Origin: Exophiala sp. HKRS030
Lineage: Eukaryota > Ascomycota > Eurotiomycetes > Chaetothyriales > Herpotrichiellaceae
NCBI GenBank assembly: GCA_023897205.1
Contig: JAHWDD010000007.1
Location: 2,294,001 to 2,358,000, forward strand
Length of the DNA stretch: 64,000 nucleotides
Direction of reading: 5' to 3'
This document shows, one piece after another, positions 33,077 to 43,675 of the stretch. The position numbers and the translations under genes are program-made. Position 1 is the stretch's first letter, and the number at the start of each line of letters is the position of its first letter. Below the pieces are notes generated by a model. The model was not told where the DNA came from. It saw nothing but the letters and a program-made list of their open reading frames with translations, and did no database searches.

Positions 33077-34642
33077 TCATAGTCGTACACTTTGTTCGTC
33101 GCGGAACCATTGATGGTCGGAATTCTGTTGCCATCGACAGACGACAAGGAAATGGCTTGAAGTTCCAAAATTGTTCTTGTGTTCAACGACTTCCTGCGCA
33201 TAAACTCGATGGGTTTCAGGTGGCAGGACACCGGGCGGCGGATCGTTGTTGAAAGGTCCTTGAGCAGACCCAGATTCCTCGATCCCGACAATCTTCTGTG
33301 CAACGTACGCCATAGGATCGGCTTTCCAAGTACTTTCGGCCTTGGGACCTCGTTTCAAGATGTTTAAGGCCTCTCGGCGGATGGTGGGCTCACGACATTT
33401 CGTGATGACAAAATAAAGTGATGGAATGACTCGAGTTTCGAACAGGAAAATCGGCCTTGGATGCTGGGCACCTATGTCCACGATTGTCTCAGCGTCTTCA
33501 ACCATGGAGGTGAAATCATCCAAATAATCGTCATAGGATGACTCAGACATATTCAAGCAGCAAGACACCCAAACGAAGTACTGGCGATATGCTATGCGAA
33601 GAACAGATATCAACTCATTCTGGTCAGGAGTTGAAGTCGCCTTCAGACTATCGACTGTTGAAGATAGGGCGTAATGCCATTTTAGAAGATTGTCTCGGAG
33701 GCAACATTGTTGTTGAAGCATTTGCGTGCAGGGTAACCAATCCTTAGACTGAATTCTCATCAAAGCAATGGAAGATTGTACAAATGTTTGGGTCTCACAT
33801 ATCAACAAGTAGAGCTCTTCCCTCGCATCCTGCAGACCTTTAAAAGGCCCAATGACAGGCTCCGAGGTGTTCTGTGGCCGAGGAATTGGCAGGCCATGTA
33901 GAACAGACTCATGGCGCAGTAGAGCACGGATTGAGTTTCTGAGTTTCATATTCGAGGAATAATCAAAACGCTGATCGTCGACAAGTCCAACCATGGCGAC
34001 GGCTCGTTGATAGAGAAAAAGGGCTTCAGCAATGTTGTCTTGTAAGCTTTCGATACACATATATAGAATACAAGCCACCAAGGTCCAAGATTGAACCGAT
34101 GTTTGCTGTGATATGTACTTTTGTAGGCCCCTTAGAGACTTGTTGTACCAGTTGAGAGCGGTGAGGTCGTGGAAGTCAGTAATGGCAATCCTCTTGCTTC
34201 CTGGCAACCGAGGAATTGCGGAAAACTGTGGATGTCGAACAAGACATGATAGAGCAATTACGGCATCCCAGATGGGTGGTTGAGTACGACTTAGTTGTGG
34301 TATGGTATTGTGCCACAACGTATCGTCGATGATTCGGGAAAAGCCTGGTAGGACTTGGTCGACGAAGAATTCAAAGTACCGAACTTCCAAAGGATCTTTC
34401 CCTTCAAAAGCGTCCAAAGCGTTCAATCTTTGGCCCAAGTCTTGATAGGGATTTTCAGCGGTTGACGGGATGTCATGGTGTCCCCGATAGCCATCACAGC
34501 GTCTCCCAGTTTGCAAGCATCGTTGACAATGAGGGCGCTGTTCATCACACTTGACTCTCCTGATCTTGCAAGTGACACAACCGTCGGTTGACTTCCTACT
34601 GCCCAGGCGACCTTGCCCTCTATGTGGAGTCCCAGGGGCCAT
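33077..34642 (-). CDS. Zn(II)2Cys6 transcription factor
   Basis: A single-exon gene of 521 residues from the ATG at 34642; an in-frame ATG 12 bp upstream at 34654 is also possible. The zinc cluster is complete at the N-terminus, CVTCKIRRVKC then CQRCLQTGRRC, six cysteines with standard spacing. It is followed by a fungal transcription-factor regulatory region (FFVDQVLPGFSRI, LTALNWYNKSLRGLQ) of the kind common in Pezizomycotina regulators of metabolism. The protein would act in the nucleus. It is transcribed divergently from the 3-hydroxyisobutyrate-dehydrogenase-like gene across 342 bp that carry two TACGGAGTA sites, so it may regulate itself or its neighbour (inference). Confidence 0.92.
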   Translation of the reverse strand: MAPGTPHRGQGRLGSRKSTDGCVTCKIRRVKCDEQRPHCQRCLQTGRRCDGYRGHHDIPSTAENPYQDLGQRLNALDAFEGKDPLEVRYFEFFVDQVLPGFSRIIDDTLWHNTIPQLSRTQPPIWDAVIALSCLVRHPQFSAIPRLPGSKRIAITDFHDLTALNWYNKSLRGLQKYISQQTSVQSWTLVACILYMCIESLQDNIAEALFLYQRAVAMVGLVDDQRFDYSSNMKLRNSIRALLRHESVLHGLPIPRPQNTSEPVIGPFKGLQDAREELYLLICETQTFVQSSIALMRIQSKDWLPCTQMLQQQCCLRDNLLKWHYALSSTVDSLKATSTPDQNELISVLRIAYRQYFVWVSCCLNMSESSYDDYLDDFTSMVEDAETIVDIGAQHPRPIFLFETRVIPSLYFVITKCREPTIRREALNILKRGPKAESTWKADPMAYVAQKIVGIEESGSAQGPFNNDPPPGVLPPETHRVYAQEVVEHKNNFGTSSHFLVVCRWQQNSDHQWFRDEQSVRL

Positions 34643-34984
34643 TGCTAGTAGCAAGGTTAGATGCTCCTATACGGAGTAGATGTACGAAGCTGTTGAAGTA
34701 CGGAGTACACAGAAGGACAATGGAGTTGTACGGTGACTTGTCCTGCCAAGACTTTGAAATATCGGTTAACCCCGGGCCGAATTAGCTGCAACCCACAATT
34801 GGGTGGTGACCTTGGGTATCTTAACGCACAGCTCAATCTTCTCCGTCCTCTCCAGACTTCCCCCGAACCCATCAACCTCGGGCAAAACACCGCCCAGTAC
34901 CCGAGCCCAGCATCTGGTATCCTTTTAATCCATGCTTGACTGCTGCATGCTCAGCATGCAACGCGTCAGGCGAGCTCAACGGAG
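34643..34984. promoter_or_regulatory. Divergent promoter between Zn(II)2Cys6 regulator and HIBADH-like gene
   Basis: This 342-bp spacer holds TACGGAGTA at 34670-34678 and TACGGAGTAC at 34699-34708, 29 bp apart start to start and close to the regulator start. At the other end it holds a palindrome with 8-bp arms at 34944-34960, followed immediately by ACGCGT at 34961-34966, 18 bp before the HIBADH ATG. The sites are directly visible; a regulatory role is inferred. Confidence 0.5.
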
Positions 34985-36261
34985 ATGACGCTCCCATACG
35001 TATCGGTCGCTTTGAGGCGATCACCTTTGGTTCTTCAAACCGGTATCAGAAGTTTCTCCATTTCAGCCTCAAGAGACGCATCATGGGGGTTTATTGGATT
35101 AGGCGCCATGGGTAAGTCACTCGAAGCCTTGGAGCAGCTGGACTGGTGACAAGAAAGAGCCTAATGTATCATAGGTTACCCTATGGCGAAGAACCTTCGA
35201 GCCAAAATCCCTGAAGGCGACAGTCTCACCGTTTTCGATGTTAATCAAGCCTCACTCGAGAAATTCTCCCAAGAAGCTTCACCGGCAGGAGTCGTGATTG
35301 CAAAGTCACCGAGAGAAGTGGTTGAAAATGCTGTGAGTGGAACATCCTGACCTTTCTCTTGCTGTCCTACATGATGAACACTTGTTCTATCTATGATCTA
35401 AGTTGGGAACTACCTTCGGGTTGTTCTTGTCATGATTTCTCCTTTTTTATAGCCAATCCTCTGAAACACACGACATACACTATCATTAAAAACCATCTTC
35501 GACAGTTTTGGGCAGGTGCTGACCAAAGTATATAGGACTACATTGTCTCGGCTCTCCCTGAGCCGAAGCATGTCAAAGCTGTGTTTGAAGAAATCCTTGC
35601 CTCGTCCCTACCCAGTGCTCCCTCCCAAAATAATAGACTTTTCATCGACACTTCGACCATTGACCCCACAACCTCGAGGGAAGTTGCTAAGCTGGTCAAG
35701 GAGAAAGCAGGTGCCAAGTTCGTGGATGCCCCGATGTCAGGTGGTGTCGTCGGCGCTCGTGCTGGCACCTTGACATTCATGGTTGGAGCCGAGAAAGAGG
35801 ATGTACCTGCGGTTGAAAAGATCATGCTTCTGATGGGAAGAAAGGTCTGGCATATGGGTCCTCAAGGTACCGGGCTGAGTGGAAAGCTGGCCAACAATTA
35901 TGCATTGGCTATCAACAATATAGCTGCCGCAGAAGCCATGAACCTGGGCATGAAATGGGGGATCGAAGGCAAGGCTCTAGCAGATCTGATCAACTCAGCC
36001 ACTGGTAGAAGCTGGCCGAGTGAAATCAACAATCCCGTACCAGGAGTGGTGGAAACTGCACCTTCAAGCCGAGATTATGAAGGAGGATTTGGAGTCAGTC
36101 TCATGAATAAGGATCTCCGACTTGCCATCACTGCTGCCTCAGAAGCTGGAGCGAAACTCGTCCTTGCTCAGAAGGCTAAAGAGGTCTACGATGACGCTGA
36201 GAAGGCTCATAAAGGCAAGGACTTTTCGGTCGTATATAGATGGTTAGGAGGCAAGGAATAA
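34985..36261 (+). CDS. Mitochondrial 3-hydroxyisobutyrate dehydrogenase-like oxidoreductase
   Basis: Three exons, 34985-35111, 35175-35332 and 35536-36261, give 336 residues; introns are GTAAGT...TAG and GTGAGT...TAG. The first 33 residues are Arg/Ser-rich without acidic residues until Asp, consistent with a mitochondrial presequence (VALRRSPLVLQTGIRSFSIS). The NAD-binding motif FIGLGAMGYPMAKNL follows. Further conserved blocks are FIDTSTIDPTTS, VDAPMSGGVVGARAGTLTF, and GLSGKLANNYALAIN with the catalytic Lys. A C-terminal helical domain ends in DFSVVYRWLGG. The family oxidises 3-hydroxyisobutyrate to methylmalonate semialdehyde in valine breakdown. Other beta-hydroxyacid substrates are possible. 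It is divergent from a Zn(II)2Cys6 regulator. Confidence 0.92.
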
Positions 36262-36864
36262 GTAGTTTCTTACCATCACGATTGTAGGCAAGATCATTGA
36301 TGCATACCCCTTGTTTCCTCTGGCAGAATCATTCTATTTGTTTTCGAAGGATCCCGCACCAATTACTCCGTATAAGGTAGCCCGTACCTAGGCAATCATG
36401 CGCTCGTGAAAGATTACAAGTCGGACTTAAGAAAACTTGCTCCCAACGCGGCGTGAGTGGGCGTACTTCCCCGCGTCCTGCGCGGGCAGACACGAAGCCA
36501 CGGCTGGCCGGTGCTTACCGTAAATCGCCCTTCTCCAACTGCGACCTTGAGTAGTGACGAACTACGAGCAATAACTCATCTTCGAACGAGACGCATGTCA
36601 ATCGCGACAAACTTTCACTGGGCGGAGTTGCATTTGAGTTCAGTCATCTATGGTTCACCAAATACGTTGAGATCCTGGGTCGATTTCATTTGAACAGGTC
36701 CAGATTATATGTATTTTACAGAAACGAGTGTACGCTCTCCATCCTCCATACAGTCATGAATCGCAGTGGCTCTTCTTCCGAGTGAACAAGACTTCCGACC
36801 CGTGGACCGCAGGCAACGGTGGCATTCTTCCCCTACCAGAAGTCTTTCCTGCGACTACCTCATC
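36262..36864. other. Intergenic, 0.6 kb
   Basis: This is the region between HIBADH-like gene and DDB1, both on the + strand. It contains a TACTCCGTA site at 36364-36372 and presumably the DDB1 promoter. No credible frame is seen. Confidence 0.55.
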
Positions 36865-39800
36865 ATGTCCTACGTGGTACCGATCCATCACGCAAGTGGT
36901 GTTCGACATGCCATCAAGCTGAGTTTCATCGAACCAGGCGTCGACACCCTCATTGTTGCGTAAGCTGGTCACTCGAAGGGCTTGTTGGAGCAAATACTGA
37001 TCCATACTTTAGAAAAGCAAACCGTCTCCATATATACGAACAAGGACCCGAGGGACTGACCCTTCTTTACACAAAGACTGTCTATGGCTACATCACAATG
37101 CTCGAGAGCATACGGCCTGCCTTGTCAAGGACTGATCATTTGTTTGTGGGCACTGACCGATATCAATACTTCACTTGCTCATGGAATGCTACCATAAAAC
37201 AGCTTCATACTGAGCAGAGCTATGTAGACTTGGCCGACAAGGTGCTGCGGGATTCAAATGAGAATGACCGATGCCATATCGATCCCACCAAGAGATTTAT
37301 GACCCTTGAGCTTTACGATGGTGTGGTCTCGGTTGTGCCTTTTATACAGCCATCCAACAAACGCCAGAAGAGGGAAAACACTTCTAAAGCACAAGCTGGC
37401 TCTCTCGGCGAGCCTGTTCAAGTCAGAATCGAAGAGCTCCTGACCCGATCCTCCGCTTTCATGGAAGCAGAGCCGGATTCCAAGGCGAATCCACAACTCG
37501 CAATTTTATGGGAGGACAATTCCGAAAACCCTCAGTTGAAGCTTCGAGAATTGACTTATCTCCCGACTGGTGACCAGGCTACTGCCGAACTAGAAACCGT
37601 CGCAGAATTGAGCGGTGACCACTTAGATAAGGGCGTCAGTCATCTGATACCCGTGCCCGCTCCTTACTACGGGTTTCTCATTCTTGGTGACCACGCTATC
37701 AGATATGTTGATCGAAAGCTGAGTAACGTCATCACCCAAGACTTGGCTGACGATGCTACGATATGGACTTGTTGGACCAAAATCGATGAATCTCGGTGGC
37801 TATTGGCTGATGATTACGGGAAATTATTCTTTTTGATGATAGAAGTCGATGACTTCGAGGTGCTTGGTTGGAGACTTGATCCTGTTGGTGTTGCATCTAA
37901 AGCTTCTACCCTTGTCTACCTTGACGATGGCTACGTCTTCGTCGGGTCCCACTCAGGTGATTCTCAGGTTGTACACATCGAGGAAGAAGGCATCCGAACT
38001 GTACAGACGTTGGATAATATGGCACCGGTCCTGGATTTCACCATTATGGATCTCGGTCGAGGCGCAGAAGGTGGACAGTCCTCCGAGTTCTCCACGGGTC
38101 AAGCACGGATAGTTGCAGCATCTGGCGCCTGGCAGGATGGTGCTATCCGAAGTGTCAGAAGTGGTGTCGGCCTTGAAGTGCTCGGGACAATTGGAGAAGT
38201 ATCTCACATTACCGACCTGTGGGCTTTGAGCTCCACTGGCGCAAATGGCATGCATGACACTCTGGTCGCATCATTTGTGAATGAGACTCGAATTTTCACC
38301 TTCGATGCTGAGGCTGAAGTGGAAGAGGTGGACGAGATCCATCACCTCCAACTCTCGCAACCCACGTTGCTTGTCGCCAACCTAGCTGATCAAAAGCTGG
38401 TACAGGTTGTTGAGTCAGGTGTCCGAGTCACGGATCTGGATTCTGGTATGCTCACACTCGACTGGTCACCTGTAAGTGGCTGCTCGAAGATCACTGCAGC
38501 AGCATCAAATTCGGTACACCTTCTTGTCGTCGAGGGCGGACATACGCTCCATGTTTTTCATGCCGCACACGGTGATTCGAAACCAACGATTTCCAAGACC
38601 TTTTCACCCGATTCGCAGATCTCCAGCATCACTATTCCCGAGTCTCACAGCAATATTTGTATTGTGGCTTTCTGGCAAACGGCTTCTGTGGCAATTCTTG
38701 ACCTACATTCACTCGATTCAATTCATGTCCAAGATCTTGGTGAACCTGGAACAGACATTCCAAGATCGATACTGGTTGCCAATGTGTTGCCTGATGCTCC
38801 TCCTACTTTGTTCATTGCCATGGCAGATGGCACCGTCTTGACCTATTCTCTCGACTTGACCAGGAAGTCGCTTTCTAACATGACACGAATTCTCCTTGGA
38901 ATAGAGCCAGTCTTCTTCAAAGAGCTACCCAGAGGGCAACATCATGATTCCAAAATATCACATGTTTTCGCCTCCTGCGAACAGCCTTCCCTAATTTACT
39001 CCTCAGAAGGGCGGATCATTTATTCAGCGGTGAACGCGCAGAGCGCCTCACGCGTGTGCTATTTTAATTCCGAAGCATATCCTGAGTCGATAGCAATTGC
39101 AACCTCCAACGAACTTCAGCTTGCTTCTATCGGCAAAGAGAGGACGACCCAATTGCAAACTCTTCCTATTCGTGAGACTGTGAGATGCCTGACCTATGAG
39201 CCGAGCGCAAAGATCTTCGCGATGGGATGCATTCGCCGGATCATGGAGGGAGGTGTGGAAGAGCTACTAAGTTCCGTAAAGATTGCGGACGAAGTCGGTT
39301 TTAAGGAGCTCGATTCCATAGAACTGAAAGACTCGGAGCTTGTCGAGTGTATTGTTTCGACGGGTGAAATTGATGCCTCTGATTCATCACAGGAGCCGAC
39401 TTTTGTGGTAGGTACAAGTTATTTGGATAAAGACGACAATGGAGAAGAGGTTTCCAAAGGCCGGCTCCTAATCTATGAAGTCAACAAAGAGAGAAAACTC
39501 AAGCATGTCACTGAATTATTGGTCAAGGGGGCCGTTAGACGTCTAGCAATGTGTGATGGTAGACTTGTCGCCGGTTTGTTGAAGACTGTAAGTCTCTTTG
39601 GATTTGCAAGCCTGGCTTGAACGTTATTGACGTGAACAATCAGGTTATTCTTTATGGCATCAAATTGTCAACCACAAGAGGTCGACAATCAATCGAGCTA
39701 GTCAAATTGGCCACATATCGCACAGCATCAAATCCATTAGCTTTAGCAGTCACTCCTGCAAATGAGGAAACTCCGGCCTTGATTGCCGTAGCAGATATTA

Positions 39801-40546
39801 TGAGATCTGTCTCTGTTCTAAAGGTGGTATTGCCGGATGAAACTGATCCCAACTACTGCCTTCGAGAAGTATCCAGGCACTTTGCCACAGTATGGTGTTC
39901 AGCAATTGCTGCCACAGTCGAGCATGAATGGGTTGTTGGTGACATGGAAGGCAACCTCCTCACTCTCCGGCAAAACCGGGATGCTCCTTTTGATGAGGCC
40001 TGGAGAAGAATGGAAGTGATTGGAGAATTTCGCCTGGGGGAAGTAGTGAACAAGATTGTCCCAATATCTCCAATTGCGGGACCATCCCAGGTTTCGGAGT
40101 TGCTGCAAGAGAGCTCAAGAAATAAGGACAAGGAGCCTGGGTCTGCAATATCGAACAGGAAGACGCAATTGACGTTGCCTCGAACGGGGCCATTGGTAAC
40201 TCCTCGTGCCTTTATTGGCACGGTTGAAGGGGCAATCTATATGTTTGCGACTATCAACCCTGCTTTTATTAATGTCCTGTTGCTTCTACAAACGGCTTTA
40301 GCGACAAGGATTCAAGCGCCCGGGTTCATGCCGTGGACTAAATATCGGGCGTGGCAAACTACAGTCACTGAAAAGGACGAGCCATTCAGGTTCGTTGACG
40401 GGGAGATGTTGGAACAGGGACTTTTATCTTTATCCGACAAAGATCTAGAAGAGGTCCTTCAAGACGCCGGACTGAAAGGAAACAGGCACAACGTTACTGT
40501 TGAAGAGGTTCGAGCATGGGGCGAGGAATTGAGGCGGCTATATTAA
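36865..40546 (+). CDS. DDB1: UV-damaged DNA-binding protein 1 homologue (DDB1), CUL4 ligase adaptor
   Basis: Three exons, 36865-36959, 37013-39587 and 39644-40546, give 1190 residues, close to the usual 1100-1200. The introns are GTAAGC...TAG and GTAAGT...CAG. The N-terminus (MSYVVPIHHASGVRHAIKL, then KANRLHIYE) is the start of the first beta-propeller. The MMS1_N/CPSF_A regions follow: PAPYYGFLILGDHAIRYV in the middle, then RLLIYEV, LVKGAVRRLAMCDGRLVAG and GDMEGNLLTLR towards the end. The last 60 residues form the helical CPSF_A tail. DDB1 links CUL4 to substrate receptors in the nucleus, in nucleotide-excision repair and, in filamentous fungi, in heterochromatin formation. CPSF160 and SF3b130 are paralogues, but length and N-terminus favour DDB1. 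Confidence 0.94.
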
Positions 40547-41003
40547 AATCGCAGTGATGGCTCGAAGCTTGAGACAATTCTGTATATAACACGAAGAGTA
40601 ATAGAGGGTTGTCCAATGGGTGCATGATGACGACTTGCAGTTTCACACGATTTAGCATTTGCATAGGGAACGGAACAGCGCATTCCCTAGGCGGACGAAG
40701 CTCGTAGCTCAAAAGAAATTATGTATTGGTTCGTGACTTTTCAGTCAACATGTGTTCAGGCATTAAGAATGAGCAGAATCCTTACTTCGTAACCCGCTGG
40801 ACTTGTCGTTTCAGTTTGTCACCGAATGCAAATTGTAATCGCCGACGTTGACACCGATATGCTCGTCTTGCAGATGAGCTCTTGACAAACGAGATTGCCA
40901 CCAGATGTACAGGTCAATGCTGCACTAAAGGAGACAGACGAAGCCGCAAATCTCGACATTCGAAATCGCGAAAGATAGCCACCAATCTAGCAGGTCTCGG
41001 GAT
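40547..41003. other. Convergent 3' intergenic region
   Basis: This is the 3' flank between DDB1 (+) and the 41-kb membrane-protein gene (-). Nothing further is seen. Confidence 0.6.
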
Positions 41004-41603
41004 TCACCCTTTTCTCCTCCTCGTCTTGCCCGGTGTCGCAGACCCAGAACTCGACGCCGTTTTCCCACTCGTGGCCTCCTTTTCCTGTCCAACATCTTTC
41101 CCAGCCGCGCTCTCCCCACCACGATCCCCCTCACCCGGTACCACCAACTTGACCACCTTCCCCTTTCCCCCAACCTTTGCATTCTTCTTCCCCTGCGCCG
41201 TCGGCTTCGGATGTGGCTTTAGCACAACTTTCCCATCGACAATCTCGACACCGCCTTGCGGCTTGACCTTCCCGTCCTTGAGGTCCTGCAGGAACCGCAG
41301 CCGGTTCTCGAGCTCGACCTTGCGCGGGTCCGGCGTGTTGGTCAGATTGCGGTACAGAGTTTCCAGGTGTGGTCGGAAGAGCAGCAGTGTCATGATCACC
41401 ACGACGATGCGTAGCGAGAATTGGATGTTGGTGCGTGTGAGGTAGGGCGATTCGTGGATGCGGGCTTGTGTGGTGGTCAGGGTTTGTTGGATTGCCGGTG
41501 GGAGGGATGTGTAGATTCGTGTGAGCAGGGTTTCGATCTGTGTGCTGCTGGTTTGTTTTATGCTCCCGAAGGTGCTTGCTATGTTGGCTTTGAGGTCGCT
41601 CAT
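41004..41603 (-). CDS. Single-pass membrane protein with Lys/Gly-rich tail, unassigned
   Basis: An intact single-exon gene of 199 residues. The first 55 residues are polar and helical. One hydrophobic segment lies at about 61-77 (FSLRIVVVIMTLLLF), followed directly by RPHLETLYRNL. An amphipathic helix comes next (KVELENRLRFLQDLKDGK), and the 90-residue tail is rich in Lys, Gly, Ser and Thr. The pattern of one helix followed by a charged, lysine-rich cytosolic tail loosely recalls the fungal Pga2 trafficking family, but the similarity is too weak to name it. An ER or secretory-pathway location is a guess. The gene is divergent from MHF1 across a 526-bp region with paired ACGCGT boxes. Confidence 0.7.
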   Translation of the reverse strand: MSDLKANIASTFGSIKQTSSTQIETLLTRIYTSLPPAIQQTLTTTQARIHESPYLTRTNIQFSLRIVVVIMTLLLFRPHLETLYRNLTNTPDPRKVELENRLRFLQDLKDGKVKPQGGVEIVDGKVVLKPHPKPTAQGKKNAKVGGKGKVVKLVVPGEGDRGGESAAGKDVGQEKEATSGKTASSSGSATPGKTRRRKG

Positions 41604-42129
41604 TTTCGCCAGTCGTGGTGCGAGGTCAGAGATAGAGATTGAGGTGAGGTGAACCGACTTGAGGTGACCAAGTAGTGGGACGCAGGTTGAGAATGAGTAG
41701 CGCTAATTAAGATCTTGGATAGTAGAGAGATGTTGGTTCTCTCGCCTGGCTACCCTTTTGTAATCTGCTTCGTGAATGGTCCTCGAGAACGATGGAACTC
41801 AAGCAAATATACGACAGAGTAGTGTTCCAACCCTGAAAAGTCGACTTGTGGCTGTAAACTCTGTGTGGAGTGAGATCGTTCATTGCTCGGCCTACTTAAT
41901 TAAGCCTTGTCTGTCTTTCTCAGCCTTGCCCCACCAAGACGCGGATTCTGCCGAGGGGAACGCGTCAGACGCGTTCCATATCGCGAAAGTCCCTACTCCC
42001 AACAAGGAGAAGACAATTCCGACACCACTTTCGTGTATAAACCAGATCAAAGAGTTTCTCGAACGATATTGTTACGATCCAAGATTTCTCCCATATCGAA
42101 GCAGTCATCCTAATTCAGAAAATCAAGAC
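41604..42129. other. Divergent promoter region, 0.53 kb
   Basis: This is the shared upstream DNA of the 41-kb membrane-protein gene (-) and MHF1 (+). Its main feature is the 21-bp inverted repeat with two ACGCGT cores listed separately. Confidence 0.6.
41957..41977. promoter_or_regulatory. Inverted repeat with two MluI cell-cycle boxes (ACGCGT) upstream of MHF1
   Basis: Perfect 9-bp arms (GGAACGCGT and ACGCGTTCC) flank a 3-bp spacer. Each arm contains an ACGCGT hexamer, the MCB element bound by the yeast Mbp1/Swi6 (MBF) factor at G1/S genes. The centre lies about 163 bp before the MHF1 start codon. The sequence is certain; use by an MBF-like factor is inference. Confidence 0.6.
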
Positions 42130-42828
42130 ATGCCATCCGCCGATCCAGAACTCGACGCTGAGGTTCTATCCAAGGTATGCGTCTACCTACCCTTCATTCC
42201 CTTTCCCACCGGAAGAAATACAACTACATATAGCCACAGTTCATGCGTGCATGAAACTCACTGTCACTCTCCCCCTGATCTGTTTACTCCCCGTTATCAT
42301 TGCCAAAATCTCAGAAATTTCAAGCCCATGAAGTATACTAACAAGTTACACCTTTGCCCCAATAACAGAAGCTCCGCTCGGCACTATGGTTCCACGTCGG
42401 CAAGATGGTGGACGAGGAAAGCATCAATCTCGGCGTCAACGCGACACCGCAATTCATCGGTAGTCTGATGGAGCTGGTATGGGCTCAAATTGGTGAGTTT
42501 TTGAAAACGAAGTCCACGCAAGCCCCAGCCGCCAGATCGTCTGCCCGTCAATTCAGCATCAAGATTTTGTTCCTGCAGACAAATTCATGGGATTGGGCGC
42601 GGACCATTGCCTTCATCAAAATCACCTCACTAACTGGGAAATGTGCTCGTGTGTGTTGCAGGCAATACAGCTGTTGATCTTGAATCATTCGCGAAACACG
42701 CTGGGCGGAACACCATCAAGACCGACGACGTCATGTTACTGACGAGGCGGAATGAGGGCCTAGCCGAGGTTCTGGGTGAGGAGTTGAAGCGAATCGAGGA
42801 CGCGAAGAGAAAGGAGAAAGCGAAGTGA
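42130..42828 (+). CDS. MHF1: MHF1/CENP-S histone-fold protein
   Basis: Three exons, 42130-42174, 42369-42492 and 42662-42828, give 111 residues, the family length. The introns (194 and 169 bp) are GTATGC...CAG and GTGAGT...CAG. Splicing joins the short acidic N-terminus to KLRSALWFHVGKMVDEESI. The family hallmark NVNATPQFIGSL-type block follows (here GVNATPQFIGSLMELVWAQ), then DLESFAKHAGRNTIKTDDV and LLTRRNEGL. With MHF2/CENP-X it forms a histone-fold tetramer. This binds DNA and stimulates the FANCM/Mph1 helicase at stalled forks, and it is also part of the kinetochore CENP-T-W-S-X complex. The MCB-like inverted repeat upstream suggests S-phase expression (inference). Confidence 0.95.
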
Positions 42829-43675
42829 AGTGAGACAGACTGAGGAGGTCGAATTGATGGCCTTCTCGGTTTTGTGTGTTCATGCTCATTACGACGAGTA
42901 TACGAAGGCGTGGACCACGAAAGGAGGCCAAAAGAACCTGAATCTCTCGTAGATTTAGGACGACTTATATGTCTTGCAGCACCCGACTGCCGTTCTTGAC
43001 CACACCGGTCCTATCGCTACATATGGCGCGCGTCCATGGAACCGGATCAAGACAATGACTACCGAACTGGGGCAGCCATTGCGGCCTTTTACTTTGGCAT
43101 TTGCAACTCTGCAAACGTAAATGGTTCGCATCGCCGATTTGCCAGACTTCTCGACTCACTGCCCATCGGCCTCCAGAGCTACAAAAAAACAGGTATCGGG
43201 ATCAGTTTTCTGCGTCCCTTGAACATCGATATCCTAATGGACCGACCAGTCTGACTGGTAAAATGTTGGGATCGATCGCCAACAAGCAATACCAAAACGC
43301 ATCAAGGAAGCAACAACTCGACATTAGCAAATGAACATCTGCATGGATTCGCAGGGTCTCGCAGGTCTCGGTATCAGGCCTATTGCTATCACCGAACCAC
43401 ACTCATGGAGCAAAACCGAAGAGAGTCGTGACAGGATTATGCCGGTTTGCGGTCAGGGGCTTAGGACGGTGGGGAGGGAAAATATCGGCTAGTTGATGCT
43501 GGTGGGTATATGGGAATGATCAACGAGCTGCGCGAATCACGAGATCTTCGTCCTGATTGTGCAGGATTGTTGACATACAGCTACTTTGAGAACGACGATA
43601 CGTCAAATCGTGTCTCATAGGTCATTTAGCAGAGGTGGTATGATAATATTACATTGGACTATGTAGGTGTAGTCA
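42829..43675. other. Convergent 3' intergenic region, 0.85 kb
   Basis: This is the stretch between MHF1 (+) and the golgin gene (-). Short + frames at 43036-43334 lack protein-like features. No RNA gene or repeat is seen. Confidence 0.55.

Noticed and set aside
41004..41603. Naming the membrane protein PGA2
   Set aside because: Only the general layout (one helix, lysine-rich tail) matches. No diagnostic motif could be confirmed by eye.
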